In this document: one piece after another, positions 24,407-34,139 of the stretch
Layout: each line of letters opens with the position of its first letter
Position numbering within the stretch: position 1 is the stretch's first letter
NCBI GenBank assembly: GCA_023380755.1
Contig: JAMCSD010000006.1
Span: 263,821-327,820, forward strand
Length of the DNA stretch: 64,000 nucleotides
Direction: 5' to 3'
Source: Patescibacteria group bacterium
Lineage (GTDB): Bacteria; Patescibacteria; Microgenomatia; UBA12405
The notes under the pieces: model-generated
What the model saw: the letters and a program-made list of their open reading frames with translations, nothing else
Database searches by the model: none
Told to the model about the DNA's origin: nothing
Program-made: the position numbers and the translations under genes

Positions 24407-27400
24407 ATGAGTTCCGACAAAAAACGTACCAACTGGGGCAAAAAGTTCCCCAATGTTCCTCATTTAGACCTTGTTAAAGTTCAAAAAGAATCCTGGGAAA
24501 GCTTCCTTAAAAATGATTTAGGCGAAACAATCCAATCAATTTCCCCCATTTCCGATTACACGGGTAATAACTGGTCCCTAGAATTAGGTGAACTAACCTA
24601 CGATCCCATCAATGTCACCCCAGAGATTGCTAAGAAAAAAGGTCTGAATTACACCATTCCGGTCAAAATCAAAGCTAAATTAACCAACAAACGAACTGGT
24701 TCAGTCGCTGAAGAAAATGTCTTTTTCCTGAATATGCCGACCATGACCGAAGAGGGCACCTTCATTATTAACGGTATTGAACGCGGCATCATTAATCAGC
24801 TTATCCGTTCTCCCGGAGTTTATTTTACCGGTGAGACCGATGCTGCTACCGGCAAAAACCTTTTTAATGCTGAAATCCGGCCCAACAAAGGTTCTTGGCT
24901 GGAATTCTTTATCGGCAAAAAGGACGTTATCTTTGCCCGTATTGACCGCAAGAAAAAATTCCCGGCCACCCTCATGCTCCGGGCTGCGTGCCAAATGAAT
25001 GACAAGCAATTAGTTCATGAATTTGGTGATTACATTACTGGCACTATTCAGGCAGATCCCAGCAAAACTCCCGAAGAAGCCACCATGGAGTTTTATAAAA
25101 AACTGCGACCCGGCGAACCGGTTGTTTTGGAAAATGCTCAAAAATTCTTCACCGAACGCTTTTTTGATCTGAAAACCTATGAATTAGGCAATGTCGGCCG
25201 ATATAAAGTCAACAAAAAATTCGGTTTTAACTTCGATGACACCGACAAAACCAACTGGGTGCTGCGCCCCGAGGATATTGTCGCCACTATTAAGCACTTA
25301 ATTAAACTCCAGAAAGGTGAAATCAAAACTCTCGATGATATCGATAGCCTGGCTAACCGCCGTTTACGCCGCTGTGGCGAAATTGTGTCTCAAATCGCCA
25401 TTAAACCAGCCCTGGCCCGTTTTGAACGGATGGTCAAAGAGCGCATGAGCTTGATTTCTACCAAAGAAAAACCCTCTCCTTCCCAATTAATTAATCCTCA
25501 GCCCTTAATTTCTGGCTTAAATACCTTCTTCCGCTCCAACCAACTGTCAGCTATTTTGGATCAAACCAATCCTTTGGCTGAATTGGATCTCTTGCGCCGG
25601 GTGACTGTTATTGGTCAGGGTGGTTTAACCCGCGAACGGGCTGCCTTTTCCATTCGTGACGTTCATAGTTCTCAATATGGTCGGATTTGTGCCGTCCGCT
25701 CCCCGGAAGGTCCGAATATTGGCTTGGTCACCTATTTAGCTTTATATAGTCGGGTGAATAAATACGGATTCATCGAAGCTCCTTTCCGCCCGGTGGAAAA
25801 AGTTGGCAATAAGTTTAAAGTCTCTTCCGAATATGTCTATATCGACGCTGAAGATGAATACAATAAGCGGATCACCCACTTAGGGGTCAAAATTGACGAC
25901 AACTGGAACATACTCCAAGACTGGGTGCCTGTCCGTTTCCAGGGCGAATTCATTGAAGGTCCGATTGATCAGGTCGATTTCATCGATCTCGTTCCCAATG
26001 AAATTATCGGTTCTTCAGCTTCCTTAATTCCTTTCATTGATCACGACGATGCCACTCGGGCTCTGATGGGCTCTCACATGCAATGTCAGGCTGTCCCCCT
26101 AGTCAAAACGGAAGCTCCCATTGTCGGTACCGGTATGGAATCAGTAATTGCCGAAGCCCTTCACCGCACCATCCGTGCCAATAATGCTGGTACCGTCACC
26201 TTCGCCGACGCTAATTCGGTCATCGTCAAACTCGATAAAAAAGCCGATATTGACGCTTCCCGGGAATATTTAAGCCAACTCTCCAAAGATGGTCTTAAAG
26301 AAACCTACTATTCCAATAAATTTGAACGAACTTCTCCCTATGGTACTTGTTACAACCAACGGGTTATAGTTAATATTGGCGATAAGGTCAAGAAAGGGGA
26401 TTTACTTATTGATGGTCCGTCCACTACTAATGGTGAATTGTCCTTAGGGAAAAACCTCTTAGTCGCTTATGCCTCCGTTGATGGTTTAACTTTCGAAGAT
26501 TCTTTCTTAATTTCTGACCGGATTGTCAAAGAAGATATTCTGACTTCCGTTCAGATTTACGAATATCAAGCCCAAGTCGTCGAAACTAAGCTTGGTTCAG
26601 AGGAATTAACCAAAGATATTCCCAATGTCTCCGAATCCGAATTATCCAAGTTAACCCAAGACGGTATCGTCATGATCGGGGCGATTGTCCGTCCCAACGA
26701 TATTTTAGTCGGCAAGGTTGAGCCTCGTGGTGAAAAAGAACTTACCGCCGAGGAACGTCTATTACGCGCTATCTTTGGTGAAAAGGCCCGTGAAGTCAAA
26801 GACACTTCCTTGCGTGTTCCCAATGGTGAAGGCGGCGTCGTCATCAAGGTCGATATTTTGGACAAAGACAAAGGTGATGAACTAGATCCCGGTGTCAACA
26901 AAGTGGTTAAGGTTTATGTCGCCCAAATCCGCCGCATCCAGGAAGGCGACAAAATTTCCGGTCGCCACGGAAACAAGGGTGTCATTTGCCGCATTATGCC
27001 GGAATATGACATGCCCCGCCTGGCCGATGGTACTCCTATTGACCTGGTCATGTCTCCCTTGTCCGTCATCTCTCGTATGAATTTGGGGCAACTGATGGAA
27101 GTCGTTTTAGCTTCCGCCGGTTACCGTCTCAACGAGAAGTTTGCCGTCCCTTCTTTTGAAAAATATTCCGAAGATGAGATTGCTACCGAGTTGACCAAAG
27201 CCGGTTTGCCGGTTAATGGCAAGACCGATCTTTATGACGGCCGGACTGGTGAAAAATATGACCAAAAAGCCTTGGTCGGTATCGGATACATTCTCAAACT
27301 CGTCCACATGGTCGATGACAAGGTTCATGCCCGCTCTATCGGTCCCTACTCCTTAGTGACTCAACAGCCTCTGGGTGGTAAAGCCCGGATGGGTGGTCAG

Positions 27401-27724
27401 CGCTTAGGGGAAATGGAAGTTTGGGCCCTGGAAGCTCATCGGGCGGCTCATACCTTACAAGAAATGTTAACTATTAAATCCGATGATATTGATGGTCGGG
27501 CCAAAGCCTTCCAGTCAATTATCAAAGGTGCGGAAATTCCTGAACCAGCGATTCCAGAATCCTTTAAAGTCTTAACCAAGGAATTAGCGGGACTTTGTTT
27601 GGATATTTCCCCGGTTGGGGCGACTCCGGCTCTAACCACCCCTGCCGAAGAGGCCGAGGCAGTTGCCGAAACCCCTTCCACTACTAATTCAAAATCTAAA
27701 GAAGAGGAGGAAGCCAATGTTTAA
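24407..27724 (+). CDS. rpoB: RNA polymerase beta subunit
   Basis: RpoB forms half of the polymerase active-site cleft. The 1105-residue product is compact, lacking the larger insertions of E. coli. The rifampicin region is clear (NQLSAILDQTNPLAEL, residues 378-393) but differs from the usual at several drug-contact positions: A382, I383, L395 and T400 stand where Q513, F514, H526 and S531 (E. coli) are found. RSPEGPNIGLVTYLA, GDKISGRHGNKGVI and GGKARMGGQRLGEMEVWALEA are intact. A low-complexity Ala/Glu tail closes the protein. Its end overlaps the rpoC start by 8 bases. Confidence 0.99.
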   Translation: MSSDKKRTNWGKKFPNVPHLDLVKVQKESWESFLKNDLGETIQSISPISDYTGNNWSLELGELTYDPINVTPEIAKKKGLNYTIPVKIKAKLTNKRTGSVAEENVFFLNMPTMTEEGTFIINGIERGIINQLIRSPGVYFTGETDAATGKNLFNAEIRPNKGSWLEFFIGKKDVIFARIDRKKKFPATLMLRAACQMNDKQLVHEFGDYITGTIQADPSKTPEEATMEFYKKLRPGEPVVLENAQKFFTERFFDLKTYELGNVGRYKVNKKFGFNFDDTDKTNWVLRPEDIVATIKHLIKLQKGEIKTLDDIDSLANRRLRRCGEIVSQIAIKPALARFERMVKERMSLISTKEKPSPSQLINPQPLISGLNTFFRSNQLSAILDQTNPLAELDLLRRVTVIGQGGLTRERAAFSIRDVHSSQYGRICAVRSPEGPNIGLVTYLALYSRVNKYGFIEAPFRPVEKVGNKFKVSSEYVYIDAEDEYNKRITHLGVKIDDNWNILQDWVPVRFQGEFIEGPIDQVDFIDLVPNEIIGSSASLIPFIDHDDATRALMGSHMQCQAVPLVKTEAPIVGTGMESVIAEALHRTIRANNAGTVTFADANSVIVKLDKKADIDASREYLSQLSKDGLKETYYSNKFERTSPYGTCYNQRVIVNIGDKVKKGDLLIDGPSTTNGELSLGKNLLVAYASVDGLTFEDSFLISDRIVKEDILTSVQIYEYQAQVVETKLGSEELTKDIPNVSESELSKLTQDGIVMIGAIVRPNDILVGKVEPRGEKELTAEERLLRAIFGEKAREVKDTSLRVPNGEGGVVIKVDILDKDKGDELDPGVNKVVKVYVAQIRRIQEGDKISGRHGNKGVICRIMPEYDMPRLADGTPIDLVMSPLSVISRMNLGQLMEVVLASAGYRLNEKFAVPSFEKYSEDEIATELTKAGLPVNGKTDLYDGRTGEKYDQKALVGIGYILKLVHMVDDKVHARSIGPYSLVTQQPLGGKARMGGQRLGEMEVWALEAHRAAHTLQEMLTIKSDDIDGRAKAFQSIIKGAEIPEPAIPESFKVLTKELAGLCLDISPVGATPALTTPAEEAEAVAETPSTTNSKSKEEEEANV

Positions 27725-30700
27725 ATTTAGAAGTATGACCGACTTTACCGGTCTCAAAATTAAGTTAGCCTCACCGGACGAAATCTTAGAGTGGTCTCAT
27801 GGTGAAGTTACCAAACCCGAAACCATTAACTACCGTTCCTGGCGTCCGGAAAAAGACGGCTTATTTTGTGAAAAGATCTTTGGGCCGTCAAAGGACTATG
27901 AATGTTATTGTGGAAAATACAAGAAAATCCGATTTAAGGGCGTTATTTGCGATAAGTGTGGCGTCGAAGTCACTACTTCCAAAGTCCGTCGCGAACGGAT
28001 GGGGCATATCGCTCTCGCGGCTCCGGTCACTCATTTGTGGTACCTGCGCAATACTCCCTCGCCTTTAAGTGTTATCTTGGATGTTCCTCAAAAAGATCTG
28101 GAATCAGTCGTTTATTTCACCAAATACCTGGTCACCGAGGTCAATAACGACCAGCGTAAAGAAGCTGCGGCCAATATCGAGACCAACTCCAAGAAAATGC
28201 TCGACACCATTGATGGCAATACTGCCAAGGCGGCTGACCTTCGCACCGACCAAAATAATGCTGACAAGAAAACTTTGGCTAAAAAGATCAAAAATAAAGC
28301 CCAGCTCCTCATCGCCCAAAAAGAAATGGATGTCAAGCTGAAGCAGGATATTCAAAAGATCGAGAATAAAGCCAAGATGGAAAAGGAAAGAGTTGAAAGT
28401 TTGGCTAAGTTCTTATCCGATAAAGTCCAGGCTCTGCAAACTCTGTCCACCCTTACCGACGAAGAGTATTTTTATCTCACTCAATTCAAGGCTGATAACT
28501 TCTTTGTCGCCAAGATGGGCGCTGAAGCTCTATCGGAAGTCTTAAAAGAGTTAGATCTGCCGGAAACTGTCAAAAACCTCAAAAAGGAATTAAGCAAAAC
28601 CAGTTCCAAGCTCAAGAAAAAGAAAATCATGTACAAAGTCCGGATTTTAAACGGCATGATTGAAAACCAGATCCATCCTCAATGGATGGTGCTCAACGTG
28701 GTTCCGGTGGTTCCGCCGGATTTGCGCCCCATGGTCCAACTGACCGGTGGCCGTTTTGCTACCTCCGATTTAAATGATCTTTACCGCCGTTTAATCAACC
28801 GTAATAACCGCTTAAAGAAATTAATGAAACTGGGTGCTCCGGAAATTATTTTGCGCAACGAAAAACGGATGCTCCAAGAATCCGTCGATATGCTGATCGA
28901 TGCTCAAAAGAGTTCCAAAAACAAGCGTAAAAGCATGAAGCGGGCTCCCCGATCCTTGTCCGACCTACTCCGCGGCAAGAAAGGCCGTTTCCGCCGCAAT
29001 CTTCTCGGTAAGCGCGTCGACTACTCCGGGCGTTCCGCCATTGTGGTCGGACCAGATCTGAAGCTCAACGAATTTGGGTTACCCAAGGAAATTGCTATCG
29101 AAATTTATCGGCCCTTTATCTTGCGCGAACTGATGATGTCCGGTATCGCTCCGAATATAAAAAGTGCCAAGAATTTAATTGATCATCGGGTCAATGAAGT
29201 TTATGATGTCTTGGAAAAGGTTACCAAGGATAGTTACTTGCTCCTCAACCGGGCCCCGACCTTGCACAAACTGTCTATCCAGGCTTTCAAACCAAAACTA
29301 ACCGATGGTTTGGCGATTCGCTTGCACCCTTGCGTTTGTAAGGGTTTCAATGCTGACTTCGATGGTGACCAGATGGGTGTCCATTTACCCCTTTCTGTCG
29401 CTTCCCAAAAAGAAGCCAAGCGTTTAATGTTGCCTTCACATAACCTGTTAAAGCCGGCTGATGCTATGCCGATCAACACCCCTTCCCAGGAAATGGCTGT
29501 TGGTTGTTATTACATCACTTCTGTTCGGACCCAGGACATCGAAAAGGAAAAGTCCGACAGCTTCGAAGGTTTGCCTGTTTTTGGCAGTGCCGACGAGGTC
29601 GAACTGGCTTACCAGGCGGGCAAAATCGAAATGCGCGAGCTTTTGGTCGTCAAATTAAACGGCAAGCTCATGAAAACCACCTTTGGCCGTATCTGGTTCA
29701 ATTCCATCTTACCTAAGGAGTTTGAGTTCATGAATGTTGCCTTTGGCGGTTCCAAAGCCATGAATGACCTGATTATTAAGTCTATGGAAATCTCTGGCCG
29801 TTTGGCCACTGTTCACCTGATTGATGCTCTCAAGAATATCGGGTTTAAGGGTTTCACCATGTCCGGTCTGTCCCTCTCTATGGATGATATGGGTTACCTT
29901 CCCGAGAAAGATGAAATCATCACCGCCGCCAACAACCGGGTGGCCGAAATTGAAGAAAACTTCAAGATGGGACTCATCAGCAACGAAGAAAAGAAGCGTT
30001 TATCCCAATCGGTCTGGATGGAAATCACTGAAGAAATTGCCGAAAAGACTTGGGCAACTCTGGACATTGATTCACCCATTAGGATTGTTTCCGCGGCTGG
30101 TATTAAACGGGCTTCCAAAGACCAAATTAAACAACTCTCGGGTATGCGGGGATTGATGGTCGATCCTACCGGCAGAATCGTTCCGTTACCGACTAAGTCT
30201 AATTTCCGCGAAGGATTGTCCGTCTTTGAATATGTCACCGGCGCCCGCGGTACGCGCAAAGGTTTGGCGGATACCGCATTGAAGACCGCTGATGCTGGTT
30301 ACTTAACCCGCCGGCTCGTTGATGCCACCCATGCTTGTATCGTCCGCGAGGATGATTGCGGCACCTCTAAGTTTGTTACTATTGACCGCAACGAGAAAAA
30401 CCGTGAACGTTATTTTGGCCGCCGATTAATTGGCCGTGTTTTAGCCAATGATGTCGTTGACCCCAAGAATAATAAAGTCTTGGCTACCAAAGGCACGCTG
30501 ATCGACAGCGATCTGACCAACCTCTTGGAAAAGAGTGAAGTCTCAACAGTCGATGTCCGCTCACCATTAACCTGCCGGGCTCAATATGGCATCTGCCAAA
30601 AGTGTTACGGCTGGGATCTATCCACTCGGAAACTGGTGGACATTGGTGTTCCAGTTGGCGTCGTTGCCGCTCAATCTATCGGCGAACCTGGTACTCAGTT

Positions 30701-31448
30701 GACCATGCGGACCAAGCACACCGGAGGTGTTTTAGGCGTTGATGTGACCCAGGGTCTGCCTCGGGTTCAGGAACTCTTTGAAATCCGCACTCCCAAGCTG
30801 CCTTCTCCCATGGCCGAAATTGATGGCAAAGTTCGCGTCAAGGAAACTACCGATGGTTATGAAATCAAGCTCACCGGCAAAGATAGCAAGAATGTTTCCA
30901 AGACTGTCCGCTACTTATTGCCGCTCAATGTTACCTTAACCGTTTCCGATGGCGACTTGGTCGCTCAAGGTACCCAGCTTTGTGCCGGTTCCTTGGACGT
31001 TAAAGAGGTCATGGAAATCAAGGGTATCGAGGCCGCCCAAAAGTACTTGATTAACAATATTCAAGGCGTTTATGAATCGCAGGGTATTACCATTCATGAC
31101 AAACACTTTGAGATCTTAGTCAAAGAAATGAGTGACAAGATTAAAATCGAAGATCCCGGTGATTCTAATTTCCTTTATGGGCAATATGTCACCCGGGCGG
31201 TTTACAACGAAGTCAATGAGAAGATCAAGGCTGATAATGGCAGACCGGCCAAAGGTAAGAAAGTGCTTTTGGGTCTTATCCAGTCGGCACTGACCACCGG
31301 TTCTTGGCTTTCCGCCGCCTCCTTCCAACAGACTACTAGTGTTCTGACCGAAGCTTCCTTGTTAGCCGAGGTTGATCACTTGATAGGGTTAAAGGAAAAT
31401 GTTATTATCGGAAGACTTATTCCGGTCGGTAAAGACCAGAGTATCTAA
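27717..31448 (+). CDS. rpoC: RNA polymerase beta' subunit
   Basis: RpoC carries the catalytic magnesium site. The 1243-residue product begins at the ATG at 27717, inside the end of rpoB, preceded by GAGGAGG (about 27705-27711), a strong Shine-Dalgarno sequence. In order: the N-terminal zinc finger (CYCG...CDKCG), a coiled-coil rich in Lys/Glu (about 150-240), NADFDGDQMGVHLPLS with three metal aspartates, the bridge-helix region (GARGTRKGLADTALKTADAGY) and the second zinc site (CGTSK, CRAQYGICQKC). The usual NADFDGDQMA has Gly for Ala. rpsL follows after 2 bases. Confidence 0.99.
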   Translation: MFKFRSMTDFTGLKIKLASPDEILEWSHGEVTKPETINYRSWRPEKDGLFCEKIFGPSKDYECYCGKYKKIRFKGVICDKCGVEVTTSKVRRERMGHIALAAPVTHLWYLRNTPSPLSVILDVPQKDLESVVYFTKYLVTEVNNDQRKEAAANIETNSKKMLDTIDGNTAKAADLRTDQNNADKKTLAKKIKNKAQLLIAQKEMDVKLKQDIQKIENKAKMEKERVESLAKFLSDKVQALQTLSTLTDEEYFYLTQFKADNFFVAKMGAEALSEVLKELDLPETVKNLKKELSKTSSKLKKKKIMYKVRILNGMIENQIHPQWMVLNVVPVVPPDLRPMVQLTGGRFATSDLNDLYRRLINRNNRLKKLMKLGAPEIILRNEKRMLQESVDMLIDAQKSSKNKRKSMKRAPRSLSDLLRGKKGRFRRNLLGKRVDYSGRSAIVVGPDLKLNEFGLPKEIAIEIYRPFILRELMMSGIAPNIKSAKNLIDHRVNEVYDVLEKVTKDSYLLLNRAPTLHKLSIQAFKPKLTDGLAIRLHPCVCKGFNADFDGDQMGVHLPLSVASQKEAKRLMLPSHNLLKPADAMPINTPSQEMAVGCYYITSVRTQDIEKEKSDSFEGLPVFGSADEVELAYQAGKIEMRELLVVKLNGKLMKTTFGRIWFNSILPKEFEFMNVAFGGSKAMNDLIIKSMEISGRLATVHLIDALKNIGFKGFTMSGLSLSMDDMGYLPEKDEIITAANNRVAEIEENFKMGLISNEEKKRLSQSVWMEITEEIAEKTWATLDIDSPIRIVSAAGIKRASKDQIKQLSGMRGLMVDPTGRIVPLPTKSNFREGLSVFEYVTGARGTRKGLADTALKTADAGYLTRRLVDATHACIVREDDCGTSKFVTIDRNEKNRERYFGRRLIGRVLANDVVDPKNNKVLATKGTLIDSDLTNLLEKSEVSTVDVRSPLTCRAQYGICQKCYGWDLSTRKLVDIGVPVGVVAAQSIGEPGTQLTMRTKHTGGVLGVDVTQGLPRVQELFEIRTPKLPSPMAEIDGKVRVKETTDGYEIKLTGKDSKNVSKTVRYLLPLNVTLTVSDGDLVAQGTQLCAGSLDVKEVMEIKGIEAAQKYLINNIQGVYESQGITIHDKHFEILVKEMSDKIKIEDPGDSNFLYGQYVTRAVYNEVNEKIKADNGRPAKGKKVLLGLIQSALTTGSWLSAASFQQTTSVLTEASLLAEVDHLIGLKENVIIGRLIPVGKDQSI

Positions 31449-31450
31449 TT

Positions 31451-31873
31451 ATGCCAACATTCAATCAATTGATTCACCGCGGTCGCAAGAAACCTGGCAA
31501 CAAGGTTAAAGCTGCTGCCTTGCGTGATAATTTCAATAGTATTAAAAATCGCACTGTCATCACTTTTAACCCCATCAAAAGGGGAGTGGTCACTGTAGTT
31601 AAAACTATGACTCCCAAAAAGCCGCATTCGGCTTTACGGAAAGTTGCCAAGGTCAAACTGTCAAACCGCAGTACCGTTACGGCCTATATTCCTGGCATTG
31701 GTCATAATTTAGCCGAACACGGTATCGTCGCTGTCCGCGGTGGTCGTGTTCGGGATCTTCCGGGTGTTCGTTATCATATTGTCCGCGGTAAATTCGATGC
31801 CGCCGGTGTGGCTGGACGCAACCAATCCCGTAGTAAATACGGTGCTAAGCGCCAAGCTGCCAAATCTGCCTAA
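31451..31873 (+). CDS. rpsL: 30S ribosomal protein S12
   Basis: S12 lines the decoding centre. The 140-residue product has the two conserved loops, TPKKPHSALRKVAKVKL (residues 54-70) and RGGRVRDLPGVRYHIVRG. In the first, His59 replaces the nearly universal Asn of KKPNSALR, and the preceding CTRVYTT segment is VVTVVKT. In the second, PGIGHNL replaces PGEGHNL. The streptomycin-site Lys is kept. It lies in the str operon order rpoC-rpsL-rpsG. Confidence 0.98.
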   Translation: MPTFNQLIHRGRKKPGNKVKAAALRDNFNSIKNRTVITFNPIKRGVVTVVKTMTPKKPHSALRKVAKVKLSNRSTVTAYIPGIGHNLAEHGIVAVRGGRVRDLPGVRYHIVRGKFDAAGVAGRNQSRSKYGAKRQAAKSA

Positions 31874-31887
31874 ATTTATAACCTATT

Positions 31888-32364
31888 ATGCGTAAAGGAC
31901 CCACTAGAACCAGAACCATTGAAGCTGATCCTAAATATCAAAGCATCGTGGTTGCCAAACTTATTAACTATGCCATGCGCCATGGCAAAAAATTGGCCAG
32001 TTCCAAACAGGTTTATCTGGCTCTCGACAAGATCAAAAGCGAGACCAAACAGGAACCTTTAACTGTCCTCGAACAGGCGCTTGATTCAATTAAACCTAAA
32101 GTCGAAGTCCGTCCCCGCCGGATCGGTGGTGCTGTTTACCAAGTTCCCACCCCGGTCCGTGGCAATCGTCAGCTTTCGCTGGCTATCCGTTGGTTGGTAA
32201 CTGCTGCCCGGGCCAAAGAAAACAAACAATTCCATACCTTTTCTGACAAGCTGGTTTCCGAAATTACTTCGGCTCTCAAGGGCGAAGGCAGTGCCATCAG
32301 CAAAAGAATGGATGTCGAAAAGATGGCTGAGGCTAATAAAGCCTTTGCCCACTTGCGCTGGTAA
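31888..32364 (+). CDS. rpsG: 30S ribosomal protein S7
   Basis: S7 is a primary 16S rRNA binder that nucleates the 30S head and contacts E-site tRNA. The 158-residue product starts MRKGPTRTRTIEADPKYQS and contains VEVRPRRIGGAVYQVPTPV, the conserved hairpin, and RWLVTAARAKENK. Length is normal. It follows rpsL by 14 bases. fusA, its usual neighbour, is displaced by about 3.3 kb of unrelated genes. Confidence 0.98.
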   Translation: MRKGPTRTRTIEADPKYQSIVVAKLINYAMRHGKKLASSKQVYLALDKIKSETKQEPLTVLEQALDSIKPKVEVRPRRIGGAVYQVPTPVRGNRQLSLAIRWLVTAARAKENKQFHTFSDKLVSEITSALKGEGSAISKRMDVEKMAEANKAFAHLRW

Positions 32365-32390
32365 GAAAACTTGTCCATACTTAAGTAAGG

Positions 32391-33863
32391 ATGTCTATAT
32401 TCAAAAGTACGAAAATTGTCTTGTGGCCGAAAAAAGATATTGTCGATATTTATCTTAACCAAAAAGACAACAATAGTTACAGCTTTAACCTCAACCTATG
32501 GGAAGAAAGGACGGCCGCTGAGCTGGTCCCCTTAACCGAGTTTTTTAAAGATCATCCCAAAGAAGTCCTTTGTTGCCTCTCTGACGAAGTCACCATCACT
32601 AAGTCCTTTATTTATGATACTAAAATCGAAAAAATCGATAAAAAGGAGGTTAAGGCTTTAGCCGAAAGTAGCATTACTTTTCCCCTCGATCCTGATTATA
32701 TTGATTTTGAGCTCGATCAATCCCTGCCGGACAAAACTATCATCCGCGCTCATCTTACCAATGCCGAAAAACTAAAAGTTCTCCAAAAGAATCTCGCGGC
32801 TGCCGGTTTGACCGTTACCCGATATGAAACTATTTCCGAGTTAATTGCCCATTCAATTTCTTCCTTTTATACCTCGGACTATTTCCTCATCTATCAAGCT
32901 TCGGCCACGGAGTACTTTTTAATGTTAGCCAAAGCTTCGGCGGTTTACCTTACCGCTAAACTTAAAGGTGCCGCTCCCGACCTCCAAAAAATCATTAATT
33001 ACTCGCCGCTCTATTTCCAAAAAGTGACTTCCAAGCTTTTTGTCCCCCAAGGTTCAACTATTGAGCCCAAATCCACTGCGGCGATGGAAGTGACACCGTA
33101 TCAATCCTCGCAAATTGCCGCTTCTTTAAACCAGCCGCTAAATTTGCCCCTGCCGGTATTAGGCTTTCTGCTTAAGCCTAGTGTTGCTGTCCCAAAAACT
33201 GCTATAATCAAAGATACTCAATTACCTAACAACGCACCTATGGAAAACAAGAAAAATATCCTTCCGCTTATTTTAGTTTTTGTTATCACTGCAGCTATTG
33301 CCTCGCTAGTTTTGTGGATGGTCACTCGCCGTTCCGCCAGTCAGCAAGTGGAAACTCCTACTAGTGATGTAACGGCTACCCCCGAACCCACTGTTGAAAC
33401 TCCTACCGATACTCCGGTTCCCACTCTCGCTGCTGTCAGCAAAACCCTCAAAATTCAGGTTCAAAACGCCACGGATATTAATGGCCAAGCTGCCAAAGTC
33501 AAAGCCGAATTAGTGGCTCTCGGATTTAAGAGTGTCTCCGTGGGTAATGCTAAAGCCAAAGCCACTCAAAATCAAATTGGCCTCAAGTCTACCTCCGAAT
33601 CAGCTGGCCCCTATTTCCAACAGCAGCTGCCCGGCTTTACAGATGCCGCCTTAACCAATCTTAAAGATAATTCCACCTATGATGTGGTCGTTATTATTGG
33701 TACTGATTTAAGCCAGTTTACTTCCTCTATCACTCCGGCGGTCGCTACCACTGTCGCTCCGACTAAAGCGGTGACCAAGAAAGTTACTCCGACTCCCACT
33801 AAAGCTACCGCTAAAACCACTGTTACTCCCACTGGTACAGTTGCTCCGACGACTACTCCTTAA
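32391..33863 (+). CDS. PilM-like/membrane/LytR_C fusion protein
   Basis: The 490-residue protein has a PilM/actin-like N-terminal half (about 1-245; for example FIYDTKIEKIDKKEVKALAE and VTRYETISELIAHSI), one membrane helix (about 289-311), a Thr/Pro linker and a LytR C-terminal domain (KTLKIQVQNATDINGQAAKV and STYDVVVIIGTDL, about 350-445), ending in a Thr/Pro/Lys-rich tail. PilM normally works with PilN in type IV pili; here the single chain joins inside and outside modules. The same design occurs in the 17382 gene. CATACT (32376-32381) and AAGG precede the ATG. Confidence 0.75.
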   Translation: MSIFKSTKIVLWPKKDIVDIYLNQKDNNSYSFNLNLWEERTAAELVPLTEFFKDHPKEVLCCLSDEVTITKSFIYDTKIEKIDKKEVKALAESSITFPLDPDYIDFELDQSLPDKTIIRAHLTNAEKLKVLQKNLAAAGLTVTRYETISELIAHSISSFYTSDYFLIYQASATEYFLMLAKASAVYLTAKLKGAAPDLQKIINYSPLYFQKVTSKLFVPQGSTIEPKSTAAMEVTPYQSSQIAASLNQPLNLPLPVLGFLLKPSVAVPKTAIIKDTQLPNNAPMENKKNILPLILVFVITAAIASLVLWMVTRRSASQQVETPTSDVTATPEPTVETPTDTPVPTLAAVSKTLKIQVQNATDINGQAAKVKAELVALGFKSVSVGNAKAKATQNQIGLKSTSESAGPYFQQQLPGFTDAALTNLKDNSTYDVVVIIGTDLSQFTSSITPAVATTVAPTKAVTKKVTPTPTKATAKTTVTPTGTVAPTTTP

Positions 33864-33866
33864 AAC

Positions 33867-34139
33867 ATGGCTGGGGTCCGAGTTGAAATCTTCGAAATCG
33901 GCCAACAATACTCCGAAAGCATTCAGGCTCGTACCTATGAAGGTGCCCATGTCATTGGTAATTTTAGTTTGGAACTTTTTGGGATTAGACGGATTATTGT
34001 CGATGATTACGGTACCAGGGTTTATTTTACCGACTTGGCCGAACCGCTTAAACCCACCTCGGAAATGACTGTCAGGAATTTAGCTGATCCCGATTTCTTA
34101 CTCCAGATTTCACCTTACCGCCAAATTATTCCCGAATAA
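33867..34139 (+). CDS. Conserved-looking hypothetical protein, 90 residues
   Basis: A soluble beta-rich-looking product with no recognised family (start MAGVRVEIFEIGQQYSESIQ). It follows the PilM/LytR_C fusion by 3 bases, so it is in the same transcript, and its last 14 bases overlap the convergent FAD gene. Function unknown. Confidence 0.6.
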   Translation: MAGVRVEIFEIGQQYSESIQARTYEGAHVIGNFSLELFGIRRIIVDDYGTRVYFTDLAEPLKPTSEMTVRNLADPDFLLQISPYRQIIPE

